Shown: positions 53,872 to 63,793 of the stretch, one piece after another | Numbering within the stretch: position 1 is the stretch's first letter | Layout: every line of letters starts with the position of its first letter | Assembly (NCBI RefSeq): GCF_003119115.1 | Contig: NZ_CP022364.1 | Coordinates: forward strand, 2,680,001-2,744,000 | Origin: Azospirillum sp. TSH58 | Lineage (GTDB): Bacteria; Pseudomonadota; Alphaproteobacteria; Azospirillales; Azospirillaceae | DNA length: 64,000 bases | Direction of reading: 5' to 3' | Translations under genes and position numbers: made by a program | The notes under the pieces: model-generated | Databases searched by the model: none | Seen by the model: only the letters and a program-made list of their open reading frames with translations | What the model was told of the DNA's origin: nothing

Positions 53872-54887
53872 CACGCCGCCGCCCGCACAGGCCGCGCCAG
53901 CAGGGCCAGCAGCAGCACGACCGCTGCGACCCCGGCCGGCAGAACCGCCCAGCCGAGCGCCAGCGACGCCACGGCCAGCAGCAGCAGCGTGGCGTTCAGC
54001 GCCAGAACCAACCGCACCACCTGGGCGTGGGTGCGTCCGCGCTGGGTGGCCTTCTGATAGAAGTGCTCGCGGTGGGCCTGCCACACCTTCTTCCCCTCGG
54101 CCAGCCGGCGCAGCAGGGTGAAGGTGGCGTCGGCCAGGAAATAGGCGGGGATCAGCAGCGCCGCGACCCAAAGCCCCGATGCCGCCAGGGCCAGCAGCAG
54201 CCAGCCGAGCGTGAAGCCCAGCGGCACGCTGCCGACATCGCCCATGAAGAGCTTGGCGGGGTGCCAGTTCCACATCAGGAAGCCCATCGCCGCCCCCGCC
54301 GCCGCCAGCCCATAGAGCGTCAGCGCCGGATCGAGCGCGCCGAGCGTAGCCACCAGCGCCAGCCCGGCGCCGATCGACGCCGCCTCGCTGCCGGCCAGCC
54401 CGTCGATGCCGTCCATGAAGTTGAACAGGTTCACGAACCACAGCCAGCCGACCGCGGCCACCAGCCGGTCGGCCCAGAAGGGCAGCAGTCCCTGGAAGAC
54501 CAGTCCATCGCCGGGCAGGGCGCCCCCGGGAAGCGCGGTGAGCCCCGCGACCACCGCGGCGATCTGGGCGAGGAATCGCGGCGCCGGACCCAGCCCGCGC
54601 CGGTCGTCCATCCAGGACACCGCCATCAGCGCCACCGTTCCGGCCAGGATCGGCAGCGCCCGCAGCGGATGGTCCGCCGTCATGGCGATGAGCGTCCAGA
54701 CGGGCAGCAGCGTCAGCATGACGCCCCAGCCGCCGCCGCGCGGCGTCGGGATGGAATGGCTGGAGCGGTCGTTCGGATGGTCGAGGATCGCCTTGCGCCG
54801 CAGATAGGCGAGCACGCGCCCGGTGAGCAGCCAGGACAGCGCGAAGCTGCCGGCCAGGGCGAGGAACAGGGCCAGGGGGCCGCTCAT
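53871..54887 (-). CDS. Polyprenyl-phosphate sugar-1-phosphate transferase (WecA/WbpL family)
   Basis: A 338-residue integral membrane protein with about ten helices. It transfers a sugar-1-phosphate to undecaprenyl phosphate, priming polysaccharide synthesis. Family motifs are ILDHPNDRSSHSIPTPRGGG, MAVSWMDDRRGL, NLFNFMDGIDGLAG and LFMGDVGSVPLGF, including the catalytic Asp residues. A His-rich cytoplasmic loop (WQAHREHFYQKATQRG) fits the WbpL subgroup. Start and stop overlap both neighbours by four bases. Confidence 0.93.
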   Translation of the reverse strand: MSGPLALFLALAGSFALSWLLTGRVLAYLRRKAILDHPNDRSSHSIPTPRGGGWGVMLTLLPVWTLIAMTADHPLRALPILAGTVALMAVSWMDDRRGLGPAPRFLAQIAAVVAGLTALPGGALPGDGLVFQGLLPFWADRLVAAVGWLWFVNLFNFMDGIDGLAGSEAASIGAGLALVATLGALDPALTLYGLAAAGAAMGFLMWNWHPAKLFMGDVGSVPLGFTLGWLLLALAASGLWVAALLIPAYFLADATFTLLRRLAEGKKVWQAHREHFYQKATQRGRTHAQVVRLVLALNATLLLLAVASLALGWAVLPAGVAAVVLLLALLARPVRAAA

Positions 54888-56074
54888 GATGCCTCCGCGA
54901 CCGGGGCGGCGGCGGGCCGGGCGGATGCCAGCAGCCGATGGTACAGCTCGACCGTCTTCGCGCCCACCCGGTCGGACGCCATGTCGGATTCGACCAGACG
55001 CCGGCTGGCCGTGCCGAAGCGCCGGCGCAGGGCGGCGTCGCGCACCAGGGTTTTCAGCGCGTCCGCCAGGGCCGCCGCGTCGTCGGGCGGGACCAGCAGG
55101 GCGTTCTCGCCGGCGTGCGCCACCTCGCGGCAGCCCGGCACGTCGGTGGCGACGATGGCCCGTCCGCAGGCCGCGGCCTCCAGCAGGCTCTTCGGCAGCC
55201 CCTCGCGGCGGGAGGCCAGAACGGCGATGTGGCAGCGTGCCCAGACCTGCCGCACGTCGGCGCAATGGCCGGGCAGCTCGACGCCGGGCAGGGCGGCCCA
55301 GCGGTCCAACTCGGCCTGCGTCACGGAGGTCGGGTTTTCCGGATCGGGTGTGCCGGCCAGCAGGAGCCGGACGTCCAGCCCCCGGCCCCGCAGCATCTGC
55401 TGAGCCTCGACCAGCGGGCCGACGCCCTTGTCGGCCAGCAGCCGGGCGACGCAGCCCACCGTCACCGGCGGCTCCGGCGGCTCGGGAAGCACCTGATAAT
55501 GGGCGGTGTCCACGCCGGAGCCGCGGATGATCCAGGCGCGCTCGTCGGGCAGCAGCCCGGCGGCCACCAGCGTCTTCCGGTCGTCCTCGTTCTGCAGGAT
55601 GGTCAGGCTGTTCGGGCGCTTCAGCACGGTGCGCAGGAGCGGGCGGGCCGCGGCCCCGGCGACGCGGGACTTCAGCCCGCCGGTGCCGAGGAAGGCGGAG
55701 CCCAGCCCGGTCAGCGCGTTCACCACCGCCGGCACCCCGGCCAGCCCGGCGGCCAGCCCGCCCAGCAGCACCGGTTTCATGGCGACGTGGTGGACCAGAT
55801 CCGGCGCCTCCCGCCGGTACAGCGCGGCGATCTCCGCCACCGCCGACAGGGCGCCCGCCGGGTTGATGCTGCGCCGCTGCCAGGACAGCGGCAGCACGCG
55901 GAAGCCCTCCGCCTCGATGCGGGGACCGTGCTTGTCGACGCGGGTGGCGACGGCGACCTCGAACCCGGCCTCACGGGCGGCGCGGGCCATGGGCAGGCGG
56001 TGGGACCAGAAATACCAGTCCTCCGTCACCAGATAGATCAGCTTGCGGCCGGCGTTTGTGGGGCTGGTGCTCAC
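54884..56074 (-). CDS. Glycosyltransferase, GT4 family
   Basis: A 396-residue GT-B glycosyltransferase. The N-terminal half starts KLIYLVTEDWYFWSHRLPMA and has VHHVAMKPVLLGG, as in transferases that act second on undecaprenyl-linked amino sugars (PglA-like). The nucleotide-sugar site is ASRREGLPKSLLEAAACGRAIVATD with the Glu-x7-Glu motif. GTG at 56074 has GAGG upstream; TTG 56092 is an alternative. It overlaps the WecA-like gene downstream. Confidence 0.88.
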   Translation of the reverse strand: MSTSPTNAGRKLIYLVTEDWYFWSHRLPMARAAREAGFEVAVATRVDKHGPRIEAEGFRVLPLSWQRRSINPAGALSAVAEIAALYRREAPDLVHHVAMKPVLLGGLAAGLAGVPAVVNALTGLGSAFLGTGGLKSRVAGAAARPLLRTVLKRPNSLTILQNEDDRKTLVAAGLLPDERAWIIRGSGVDTAHYQVLPEPPEPPVTVGCVARLLADKGVGPLVEAQQMLRGRGLDVRLLLAGTPDPENPTSVTQAELDRWAALPGVELPGHCADVRQVWARCHIAVLASRREGLPKSLLEAAACGRAIVATDVPGCREVAHAGENALLVPPDDAAALADALKTLVRDAALRRRFGTASRRLVESDMASDRVGAKTVELYHRLLASARPAAAPVAEAS

Positions 56075-56084
56075 GGGGCGGGCC

Positions 56085-57068
56085 TCAGGCAATGCCGTGA
56101 TAGTCCTTGTACCACGCGATGAAGCGGGGCAGGCCGACGTCGATCGGCGTCTTCGGCTCGTAGCCCAGGTCGCGGCGGCTCGCCTCGATGTCGGCGGTGG
56201 TTTCCGGCACGTCGCCCTTCTGCAACGGCTCCATCACCTTCACCGCCTCGCGGCCCAGCGACTCCTCGATGATGCCGATGAAGCGCATCAGATCCTCGGT
56301 CCGGTTGTTGCCGAGGTTGTAGACGGTGTGCGGCGCGCCGTTGACGTCGGGCGTCGCCGGGCGGTCCAGCGCCGCCAGCACGCCCGCCGCGATGTCCTCG
56401 ACGAAGGTGAAGTCGCGCTTCATCCGCCCCTCGTTGAAGACGCGGATCGGGCGGCCCGCCATGATCGCGTCGGCGAACAGGTAGGCGGCCATGTCCGGAC
56501 GCCCCCAGGGGCCGTAGACGGTGAAGAAGCGCAGGCCGGTCGCCGGGAACTTGTAGAGGTGGCAGTAGGCGTAGGTCATCATCTCCGCCGCCTTCTTCGT
56601 CGCGGCGTAGATGGACATGGGGGAATCGACGCGGTCCTCCACCGAGAAGGGCATCTTCTTGTTGGCACCGTAGACGGAGGAGGTGGAGGCGTAGACGAAA
56701 TGCTTCAGCTTCGGCATGCGCCGGGCGGCTTCCAGCATCGCCACCTGCCCGGTGACGTTGGCGTCCACATAGGCGTAGGGATTCTCCAGCGAGTAGCGCA
56801 CGCCGGCCTGGGCGGCCAGATGCACGACGCCGGTCGCCTGCGCGAAGTCGGGGTCCAGCGCCTCGATGGCGGCGCGGTCGGACACGTCGGCCTTGACGAA
56901 GCGGAAGCCGGGGCGGGCGACGAGGCGGGCCAGCCGGGCTTCCTTCAGCGCCACGGAATAGTAGTCGTTGAGGTTGTCGATCCCCAACACCGTCTCGCCG
57001 CGATCCAGCAGGGCCGCCGCGACGTGCGAGCCGATGAAACCGGCCGCGCCGGTGACCACGATCGTCAT
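56085..57068 (-). CDS. NAD-dependent epimerase (UDP-glucuronate 4-epimerase-like)
   Basis: A 327-residue extended SDR. VTGAAGFIGSHVAAALLDRGE binds NAD, followed by NLNDYYSVALKEARL, which is typical of UDP-GlcA 4-epimerases. The catalytic residues are in YASTSSVYGANKKMPF and SIYAATKKAAEMM, followed by GLRFFTVYGPWGRPDMA. It would make UDP-galacturonate for surface polysaccharide. ATG 57068 has AAGGATGG upstream; ATG 57077 is an alternative. It is the first gene of the minus-strand cluster. Confidence 0.92.
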   Translation of the reverse strand: MTIVVTGAAGFIGSHVAAALLDRGETVLGIDNLNDYYSVALKEARLARLVARPGFRFVKADVSDRAAIEALDPDFAQATGVVHLAAQAGVRYSLENPYAYVDANVTGQVAMLEAARRMPKLKHFVYASTSSVYGANKKMPFSVEDRVDSPMSIYAATKKAAEMMTYAYCHLYKFPATGLRFFTVYGPWGRPDMAAYLFADAIMAGRPIRVFNEGRMKRDFTFVEDIAAGVLAALDRPATPDVNGAPHTVYNLGNNRTEDLMRFIGIIEESLGREAVKVMEPLQKGDVPETTADIEASRRDLGYEPKTPIDVGLPRFIAWYKDYHGIA

Positions 57069-57259
57069 ATCCACCATCCTTGACCGGCCTGCGCCAGCCA
57101 GACGCTTGCCTCAAACGTAACGCGCGCGCGTCAACAGCCCGTCTTATGCCCGACCCGGGGACCGGACGCCAGTCCGCAAACATCCTCCACCGCTTGACAG
57201 CCGCCGGGCGCACCCGATCTACTGCCGCAACCTTAATCACGTTGCCGAGCCGGACAGCC

Positions 57260-57598
57260 ATGCCGCCGAAGAAGAATCCCGCGAACCTCAACCCGTTGCA
57301 GCTCAAGACGCTGACCCTCCTTCAGGAACTCGCCCGTCTGGAGCAGAAGCCGGTCGAGGGCGAGGAGGGGGCCTTCCAGGTCACCAACCTGCCGCACGCC
57401 CATGGCAACCATTTCCATCTGGGCAGCGCCGTCGTCGCCTCCCGCGACGCCACCGGCCTGACCAACGAGGCCGTCTGGACCATCCTCGAGCGCAAGGGCA
57501 TGCTGCGCCGTGACGCCGGCTACGGCGTCGTGACCGCCGAGGGCATGGCCTACGAGACGGGCCTGCGCGACAGCATCCTGCACCGGTCCGACCACTAA
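57260..57598 (+). CDS. Conserved-looking hypothetical protein
   Basis: A 112-residue soluble protein starting MPPKKNPANLNPLQLKTLTLLQELAR. A histidine-rich patch NLPHAHGNHFHLGS occurs at about residues 44-57, and a winged-helix-like end (TNEAVWTILERKGMLRRD, GVVTAEGMAYETGL) follows. The His cluster could bind metal. No family is named with confidence. It lies 15 bases before asnB on the same strand. Confidence 0.7.
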   Translation: MPPKKNPANLNPLQLKTLTLLQELARLEQKPVEGEEGAFQVTNLPHAHGNHFHLGSAVVASRDATGLTNEAVWTILERKGMLRRDAGYGVVTAEGMAYETGLRDSILHRSDH

Positions 57599-57613
57599 GG
57601 GCGAGGGCGCGCC

Positions 57614-59599
57614 GTGTGTGGAATCTGCGGCTTCCTGGCCGGCCCCAGCCCCGGCTCCGGAGCGGGCTCCGTGCCCGGGCTTGAAGCCACAGCACGGCGC
57701 ATGGCCGACACCATCGCCCACCGCGGCCCCGACGGGGACGGCGTGTGGGCGGACGGGGAGGCCGGGATCGCGCTCGGCCACCGGCGGCTCGCCATCTTGG
57801 AGCTGTCACCGCTCGGCCGCCAGCCGATGGAATCGGCGGACGGGCGCTGGGTGATCGCCTACAACGGCGAGATCTACAATTTCCAGGATCTGCGGGCGGA
57901 ACTCGAAGCCGCCGGCCACCAATTCCGCGGCCATTCGGACACCGAGGTCCTGCTGGAGGGCTGCGCCGCCTGGGGCGTCGAGCGCACCGTGCGCCGGCTG
58001 GTCGGCATCTTCGCCTTCGCCCTGTGGGACCGTCGTGAGCGCACCCTTTATCTGGTCCGCGACCATCTGGGGGTGAAGCCGCTCTACTGGGCGCGGATGG
58101 GCGGTGCGCTGCTGTTCGGCTCCCAGCCCAAGGCGCTGCGCGCCCATCCCGCCTTCGCGGCGGAGATCGACCGCGACGCGCTGTCCGCCTATCTGCGCTT
58201 CAGCTACGTCCCGGCGCCGCACAGCATCTACCAGGGCGTCCACAAGCTGGAGCCGGGCAGCATCCTGACCGTCCGACCGGGGCGCGAGCCGGAGCGCACC
58301 GTCTATTGGAGCGCGGGCGAAGCGGCGCGCGCCGGCATCGCCGACCGGCTGTCGCTGTCCGACGCCGAGGCGACGGATGCGCTCGAATCGCTGCTGAAGG
58401 ATGCGGTCGGGCGGCAGATGATGGCCGACGTGCCGCTGGGCGCCTTCCTGTCCGGCGGGATCGACAGTTCCACCGTCGTCGCGCTGATGCAGGCGCAGAG
58501 CGCGCGGCCCGTGCGCACCTTCACCATCGGTTTCGGCGAGGACGGCTACGACGAGGCGGTGCACGCCCGCGCGGTCGCCGCCCATCTCGGCACCGAGCAC
58601 ACCGAGCTTCGGGTGGAGGCCAGCCACGCGCTGGAGATCATCCCCAAGCTGGCCGACTGGTACGACGAGCCCTTCGCCGACAGCTCGCAGATCCCGACGC
58701 TGCTGGTGTCGGAGATGACCCGGCGCTCCGTCACCGTGGCCCTGTCCGGCGACGGCGGGGACGAGCTGTTCGCCGGCTACAACCGCTACCTCACGGCGCC
58801 CGCCCTGTGGCGGCGCATGGCGAGCCTTCCCGCCGGTCTGCGGCGCGGCGCCGCCGGGCTGATCCGCGCCGTCCGGCCCGCCGGATGGGACGCGCTGGCC
58901 GGGCTAATCCCCGAGGGGCGGCGCCCGCGCCAGACCGGCGACAAACTGCACAAGCTGGCCGGCGTTCTGGATGCCGCCGGGCCGGACGCCATCTACCGCC
59001 GTCTGGTCAGCCAGTGGCAGGACCCCGACGCGCTGGTCCGCGGCGGGCGGGAACCGCATGGCCCGGCCTGGGACGACGGGCTGGCGGCGGGCATCCCCGA
59101 TTTCGTCGAGCGCATGCAGCATCTCGACAGCGTCACCTACCTGCCGGACGACATCCTGGCCAAGGTGGACCGCGCCAGCATGGGCGTGTCGCTGGAGGCG
59201 CGCGTGCCGCTGCTCGACCACCGGGTGGTGGAGTTCGCGTGGCGTGTGCCGCCCTCGCAGAAGCTGCGCGACGGCAAGGGCAAGTGGCTGCTGCGGCAAG
59301 TGCTCTACCGCCATGTCCCGCCGGCTCTGGTGGAGCGGCCCAAGGCCGGCTTCGCCATTCCGCTGGACGGCTGGCTGCGCGGCCCGCTGCGCGACTGGGC
59401 GGAGGATCTGCTGGACGAGGGGCGGCTGCGCCGGGAGGGCTTCCTCGACCCCGCGCCGATCCGCGCCTGCTGGGCGGAGCATCTGGCGGGAACCCGCAAC
59501 AACCAGCACCGGCTCTGGAACGTGCTGATGTTCCAGGACTGGAACCGCCGCTGGGGCAGCGCCGCCGCCCCGGTCCCGCTTGCCGCGAGCGCCGCATGA
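57614..59599 (+). CDS. asnB: Asparagine synthetase (glutamine-hydrolysing)
   Basis: A 661-residue enzyme. The N-terminal glutaminase domain starts at GTG 57614 with the processed Cys2 (CGICGFLAG) and has RGPDGDG and YNGEIYNF. The synthetase domain has the PP-loop LSGGIDSST (about residue 279) and SGDGGDELFAGYNRY. This type is common in exopolysaccharide and O-antigen regions, where it may amidate sugars or peptides rather than only make asparagine. A 49-residue frame overlaps its stop. Confidence 0.94.
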   Translation: MCGICGFLAGPSPGSGAGSVPGLEATARRMADTIAHRGPDGDGVWADGEAGIALGHRRLAILELSPLGRQPMESADGRWVIAYNGEIYNFQDLRAELEAAGHQFRGHSDTEVLLEGCAAWGVERTVRRLVGIFAFALWDRRERTLYLVRDHLGVKPLYWARMGGALLFGSQPKALRAHPAFAAEIDRDALSAYLRFSYVPAPHSIYQGVHKLEPGSILTVRPGREPERTVYWSAGEAARAGIADRLSLSDAEATDALESLLKDAVGRQMMADVPLGAFLSGGIDSSTVVALMQAQSARPVRTFTIGFGEDGYDEAVHARAVAAHLGTEHTELRVEASHALEIIPKLADWYDEPFADSSQIPTLLVSEMTRRSVTVALSGDGGDELFAGYNRYLTAPALWRRMASLPAGLRRGAAGLIRAVRPAGWDALAGLIPEGRRPRQTGDKLHKLAGVLDAAGPDAIYRRLVSQWQDPDALVRGGREPHGPAWDDGLAAGIPDFVERMQHLDSVTYLPDDILAKVDRASMGVSLEARVPLLDHRVVEFAWRVPPSQKLRDGKGKWLLRQVLYRHVPPALVERPKAGFAIPLDGWLRGPLRDWAEDLLDEGRLRREGFLDPAPIRACWAEHLAGTRNNQHRLWNVLMFQDWNRRWGSAAAPVPLAASAA

Positions 59600-59745
59600 C
59601 CACGGAAGACCAGACCAAGACTCCCGCCGCCGTCCCGCCGAAGAAGGACGACAAGCAGGACCGGCTCGCCGCCCGCCTGCGCGAGAATTTGCGCAAGCGC
59701 AAGGAACAGGCGCGCGGGCGGGAAAAGGACGGCCAGCCGGGCTGA
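59596..59745 (+). CDS. Small basic conserved protein
   Basis: A 49-residue frame (MTTEDQTKTPAAVPPKKDD, then KQDRLAARLRENLRKRKEQARGR) that overlaps the asnB stop by four bases (ATGA). Very similar tiny proteins with the DRLAxxLRxNLxxRKxQARxR pattern are found near murA in alphaproteobacteria, so it is likely real. The role is unknown; the basic helix suggests nucleic-acid or ribosome contact. Confidence 0.75.
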   Translation: MTTEDQTKTPAAVPPKKDDKQDRLAARLRENLRKRKEQARGREKDGQPG

Positions 59746-59837
59746 CCCCTCGGTGTCCGTGACGCATTTGCCGCATCGGTTCGGCGCGGGGCGCACGCTA
59801 TCGTTGCCGCCGATCCGGAACGGGGCAGGGCAGGGTT

Positions 59838-60767
59838 ATGGCGGTTGATCCGGCGCGGGCGCGCCTGTGGGGGTATGGCTGCATCGTCGCCTCCGCGCTG
59901 CTGTTCGGCGTGGCCGGGACGGCGGCCAAGATGATGTTCGTCGCCGCCATGCCGCCGCTGGTCATGATCGCGGTGCGCGCCATGGTGTCCGCCGCCGCCC
60001 TGGCCCTGATCATGCTGGCGCTCGGCCGGCCGATCCGGGTGCGGCGGGTGGACCTGCCGTTCCTGGGCGAGCTGGCGGTGTGGCTGACGCTGGTCAACCT
60101 GACCTTCTTCTACGCCATCGCCCTGACCAACGTGGCGCTGGCGCTGATGCTGGAATACACCGCGCCCATGCTGATCGTGGCCGCCGGGCTGCTGCTCGGC
60201 ACCCACCGGATGAACCGGGCGGTCGCGCTGATCCTGGCGGGCAACGCCGCCGGCTGCTTCCTGCTGGTCGGCGCCTACGACCCGGCCCTGTGGTCGGGCA
60301 ACGCGCTGGGGGCGGCGGTGGGGATGCTCTGCGCCGTGTCCTTCGCCGCCTACAACGTCCGCTGCGCCCACGGCCACCGGCGGGGGCTGGACAGCTGGTC
60401 GATGACCTTCTGGCCCTTCTTCCTGTCGGCGCTGTTCTGGCTGCTCGCCACCCCGGCCATCGATTACGCGGCGGTCGAGGTGACCTGGGAGACCGTGGGC
60501 TTCGTGCTGTTCATCGGCGTCTTCGGCACGGTGGCGCCCTACTGGCTCTATCTGGAGGGGCTGAAGACCATCGAGCCGTTCCCGGCGACGGTGATCGGCA
60601 TGCTCGATCCCGTCTTCGCCGGGGTGACGGCCTTCCTGCTGCTGGGCGAGAGCTTCGAGCCGCCCCAACTGGCCGGGATGGCGGTGGTCTGCGCGGTGAT
60701 CGTCTTCCTGAAGCGCAACGAGGCCGCCGTGCAGGCTATTCCCCGTCCCGCGGCAGAGCCTTCCTGA
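59838..60767 (+). CDS. EamA/DMT family transporter
   Basis: A 309-residue membrane protein with ten helices arranged as two EamA repeats (the first from CIVASALLFGVAGTAAKM, the second from NALGAAVGMLCAVSFAAYN). GMLDPVFAGVTAFLLLGE near the end is a family motif. It probably exports amino acids or other metabolites; the substrate is unknown. Its last 32 bases overlap the 3' end of the convergent GNAT gene. Confidence 0.92.
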   Translation: MAVDPARARLWGYGCIVASALLFGVAGTAAKMMFVAAMPPLVMIAVRAMVSAAALALIMLALGRPIRVRRVDLPFLGELAVWLTLVNLTFFYAIALTNVALALMLEYTAPMLIVAAGLLLGTHRMNRAVALILAGNAAGCFLLVGAYDPALWSGNALGAAVGMLCAVSFAAYNVRCAHGHRRGLDSWSMTFWPFFLSALFWLLATPAIDYAAVEVTWETVGFVLFIGVFGTVAPYWLYLEGLKTIEPFPATVIGMLDPVFAGVTAFLLLGESFEPPQLAGMAVVCAVIVFLKRNEAAVQAIPRPAAEPS

Positions 60768-61215
60768 GCCAGATCTGCGTGTGCCCCGGCGGGTAGCCCT
60801 CCATCTCCGCCCACACCTCGTAGCCCTGCTTGCGGTAGAAGCCCGGCGCCTGGAAATCGTAGGTGTAGAGGCGCGACCAGCGGCAGCCGCGTTTCACCGC
60901 CTCCTCTTCCGCGGCGGCGAGCAGGCGGGCGCCGAGACCGCCGCCGCGCCGCCTGTCATGGACCCACAGATAGTCCACATACAGCCACTCCCAGTTGGTG
61001 TAGCCGGTCAGGCCGGCCATCAGCGCCCCGTCCGCGTCGCGGACGGTGATCATGATCTCCCGCAGGTCGTAGGGGGCGGTGAAGCGCTCGTTGAAGGCGC
61101 GCAGTGCGCCGTGGATCTGCTTCACCTCGTCCGGGTCGAGCCGTCCGGAGAGGGAGAGGGTCAGCCCGGCCATCATGCTGTCCTGGGTGTTGTCCCGGGC
61201 GCTGTCCTGTGTCAC
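60736..61215 (-). CDS. GNAT family N-acetyltransferase
   Basis: A 159-residue acetyltransferase. The acetyl-CoA loop is VHDRRRGGGLGARLLAAAEEEA, preceded by WLYVDYLW and followed by APGFYRKQGYEVWAE, the usual GNAT order. GTG at 61215 has AAAGGACGG upstream and is preferred over ATG 61176 and over the longer frame to 61296. The 3' end overlaps the EamA gene on the other strand. Confidence 0.88.
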   Translation of the reverse strand: MTQDSARDNTQDSMMAGLTLSLSGRLDPDEVKQIHGALRAFNERFTAPYDLREIMITVRDADGALMAGLTGYTNWEWLYVDYLWVHDRRRGGGLGARLLAAAEEEAVKRGCRWSRLYTYDFQAPGFYRKQGYEVWAEMEGYPPGHTQIWLRKALPRDGE

Positions 61216-61336
61216 GCGGTCCGTCCTTTCAATTGCGGCGGGAGAAGGGCTTCCATGAGAAAAAGCCTCAATTCCTTCCCTTGAGCGCGCCCGCATGCTC
61301 CGCTACAACGCCTGACAGATTCAATCCCCGTAAGAC

Positions 61337-61378
61337 CCGAGGAGTCCGCCGACGACGGGCCTGTCGCCGGACCCTCGG
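61337..61378. promoter_or_regulatory. Long hairpin in the murA leader
   Basis: CCGAGG (61337-61342) pairs with CCTCGG (61373-61378), GTCCG (61344-61348) with CGGAC (61368-61372), and CGAC (61350-61353) with GTCG (61363-61366). The result is a near-complete stem about 70 bases before murA. There is no T-run after it. It could be a leader regulatory structure or an operator for the divergent GNAT/murA region. Confidence 0.5.
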
Positions 61379-61447
61379 ACCCGCAAGATGGCCTAATCCG
61401 CCGGGCTTCGGCCTTTTCGACAGCATCTGACCGGACAAGACAGCTTC

Positions 61448-62752
<1,305 letters not shown>

Positions 62753-62796
62753 CGGCGTCCTGCGCCTGCTCAGCCGTCCACAGCGAAGGGAAGCTC

Positions 62797-63261
62797 ATGT
62801 CCGCCACGCCGATCCGCCTGCGCGCCCAGGATGCCGAGGATCTGAAAGTCGTCTCCGCCTGTCTGCAGGACGCCATCCTGCCGATCGGCGACATGTGCTT
62901 CCTGCCCGAAGAGGCGCGCTTCGTGCTGGTGGCCAACCGCTTCAAGTGGGAGACGGCGGGCAAGCGCCGTCCCGGCCCCACCGCCGACGACGATCACCTG
63001 AACCCCTTCGAGCGCGTCAATTGCGGCGTGCGGATCGAGGGGGTGAAGGCCGTGAAGCTGCGCGGCCTCGACATGAAGGACCGCGCGCAGATCCTGGAGC
63101 TGCTCTCCGTCGAGGCGGCGGAGGGCGCCCTGATCCTGAATTTTGCCGGCGGCGCCTGCATCCGGCTGGAAAGCCCATCCTGGACCTGCTTCGTGGAGGA
63201 TCTGGGCGAGCCCTGGCCGACCGGCTGCAAGCCCTGCCATCCATTGGAAGACGAACAATAA
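62797..63261 (+). CDS. DUF2948 family protein
   Basis: A 154-residue protein (IRLRAQDAEDLKVVSACLQDAIL, DMCFLPEEARFVLVANRFKWE and FAGGACIRLESPSWTCFVEDLGEPWPT, shown in parts). It matches the DUF2948 family found next to murA in alphaproteobacteria. Function unknown. GAAGGGAAG precedes the ATG. It lies 44 bases after murA and 13 bases before the OsmC gene. Confidence 0.92.
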   Translation: MSATPIRLRAQDAEDLKVVSACLQDAILPIGDMCFLPEEARFVLVANRFKWETAGKRRPGPTADDDHLNPFERVNCGVRIEGVKAVKLRGLDMKDRAQILELLSVEAAEGALILNFAGGACIRLESPSWTCFVEDLGEPWPTGCKPCHPLEDEQ

Positions 63262-63274
63262 TCGGGAGACCGCC

Positions 63275-63694
63275 ATGAAGGCGCGGGTGAAGTGGGTTGA
63301 TGGGCGGATGTTCGTCGGCGAGTCCGGCAGCGGCCACGCCGTGGTCATGGACGGCGCGCCGGAGGCGGGCGGGCGCAACCTGGGCATCCGTCCCATGGAG
63401 ATGCTGCTGATCGGCATGGGCGGCTGCACCGGCTTCGACGTGGTGATGATCCTGGAGAAGGGCCGTCAGGCCATCACCGACTGCGTGGCCGAGATCGAGG
63501 CCGAGCGCGCCGAGACCGACCCCAAGGTCTTCACCAGGATCCACGTCCATTTCGTGGTGACCGGGCGCGGCCTGGACCCGGCGAAGGTGGAGCGCGCCAT
63601 CGCCCTGTCGGCGGAGAAATACTGCTCCGCCTCGATCATGCTGGGCGCCACCGCCGCGATCACCCACGATTTCGAGATCGTCGAGGCGCCGTAA
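63275..63694 (+). CDS. OsmC family protein
   Basis: A 139-residue OsmC/Ohr-type protein. The two redox cysteines are in IGMGGCTGFDVVMIL and AEKYCSASIMLG, the family's usual positions. Members detoxify organic hydroperoxides; this one resembles the YhfA-like subgroup rather than Ohr. GGGAG precedes the ATG. It continues the murA-DUF2948 run. Confidence 0.93.
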   Translation: MKARVKWVDGRMFVGESGSGHAVVMDGAPEAGGRNLGIRPMEMLLIGMGGCTGFDVVMILEKGRQAITDCVAEIEAERAETDPKVFTRIHVHFVVTGRGLDPAKVERAIALSAEKYCSASIMLGATAAITHDFEIVEAP

Positions 63695-63793
63695 GCGTAA
63701 CGGCGTCACCGGACCCACGTTGGCGGAACCGGCGGGCTTCGGGCGGGTTGGGACAGCGTCGATGCTCGTCCCAGCCCATGGAGCCCTGCCGCC

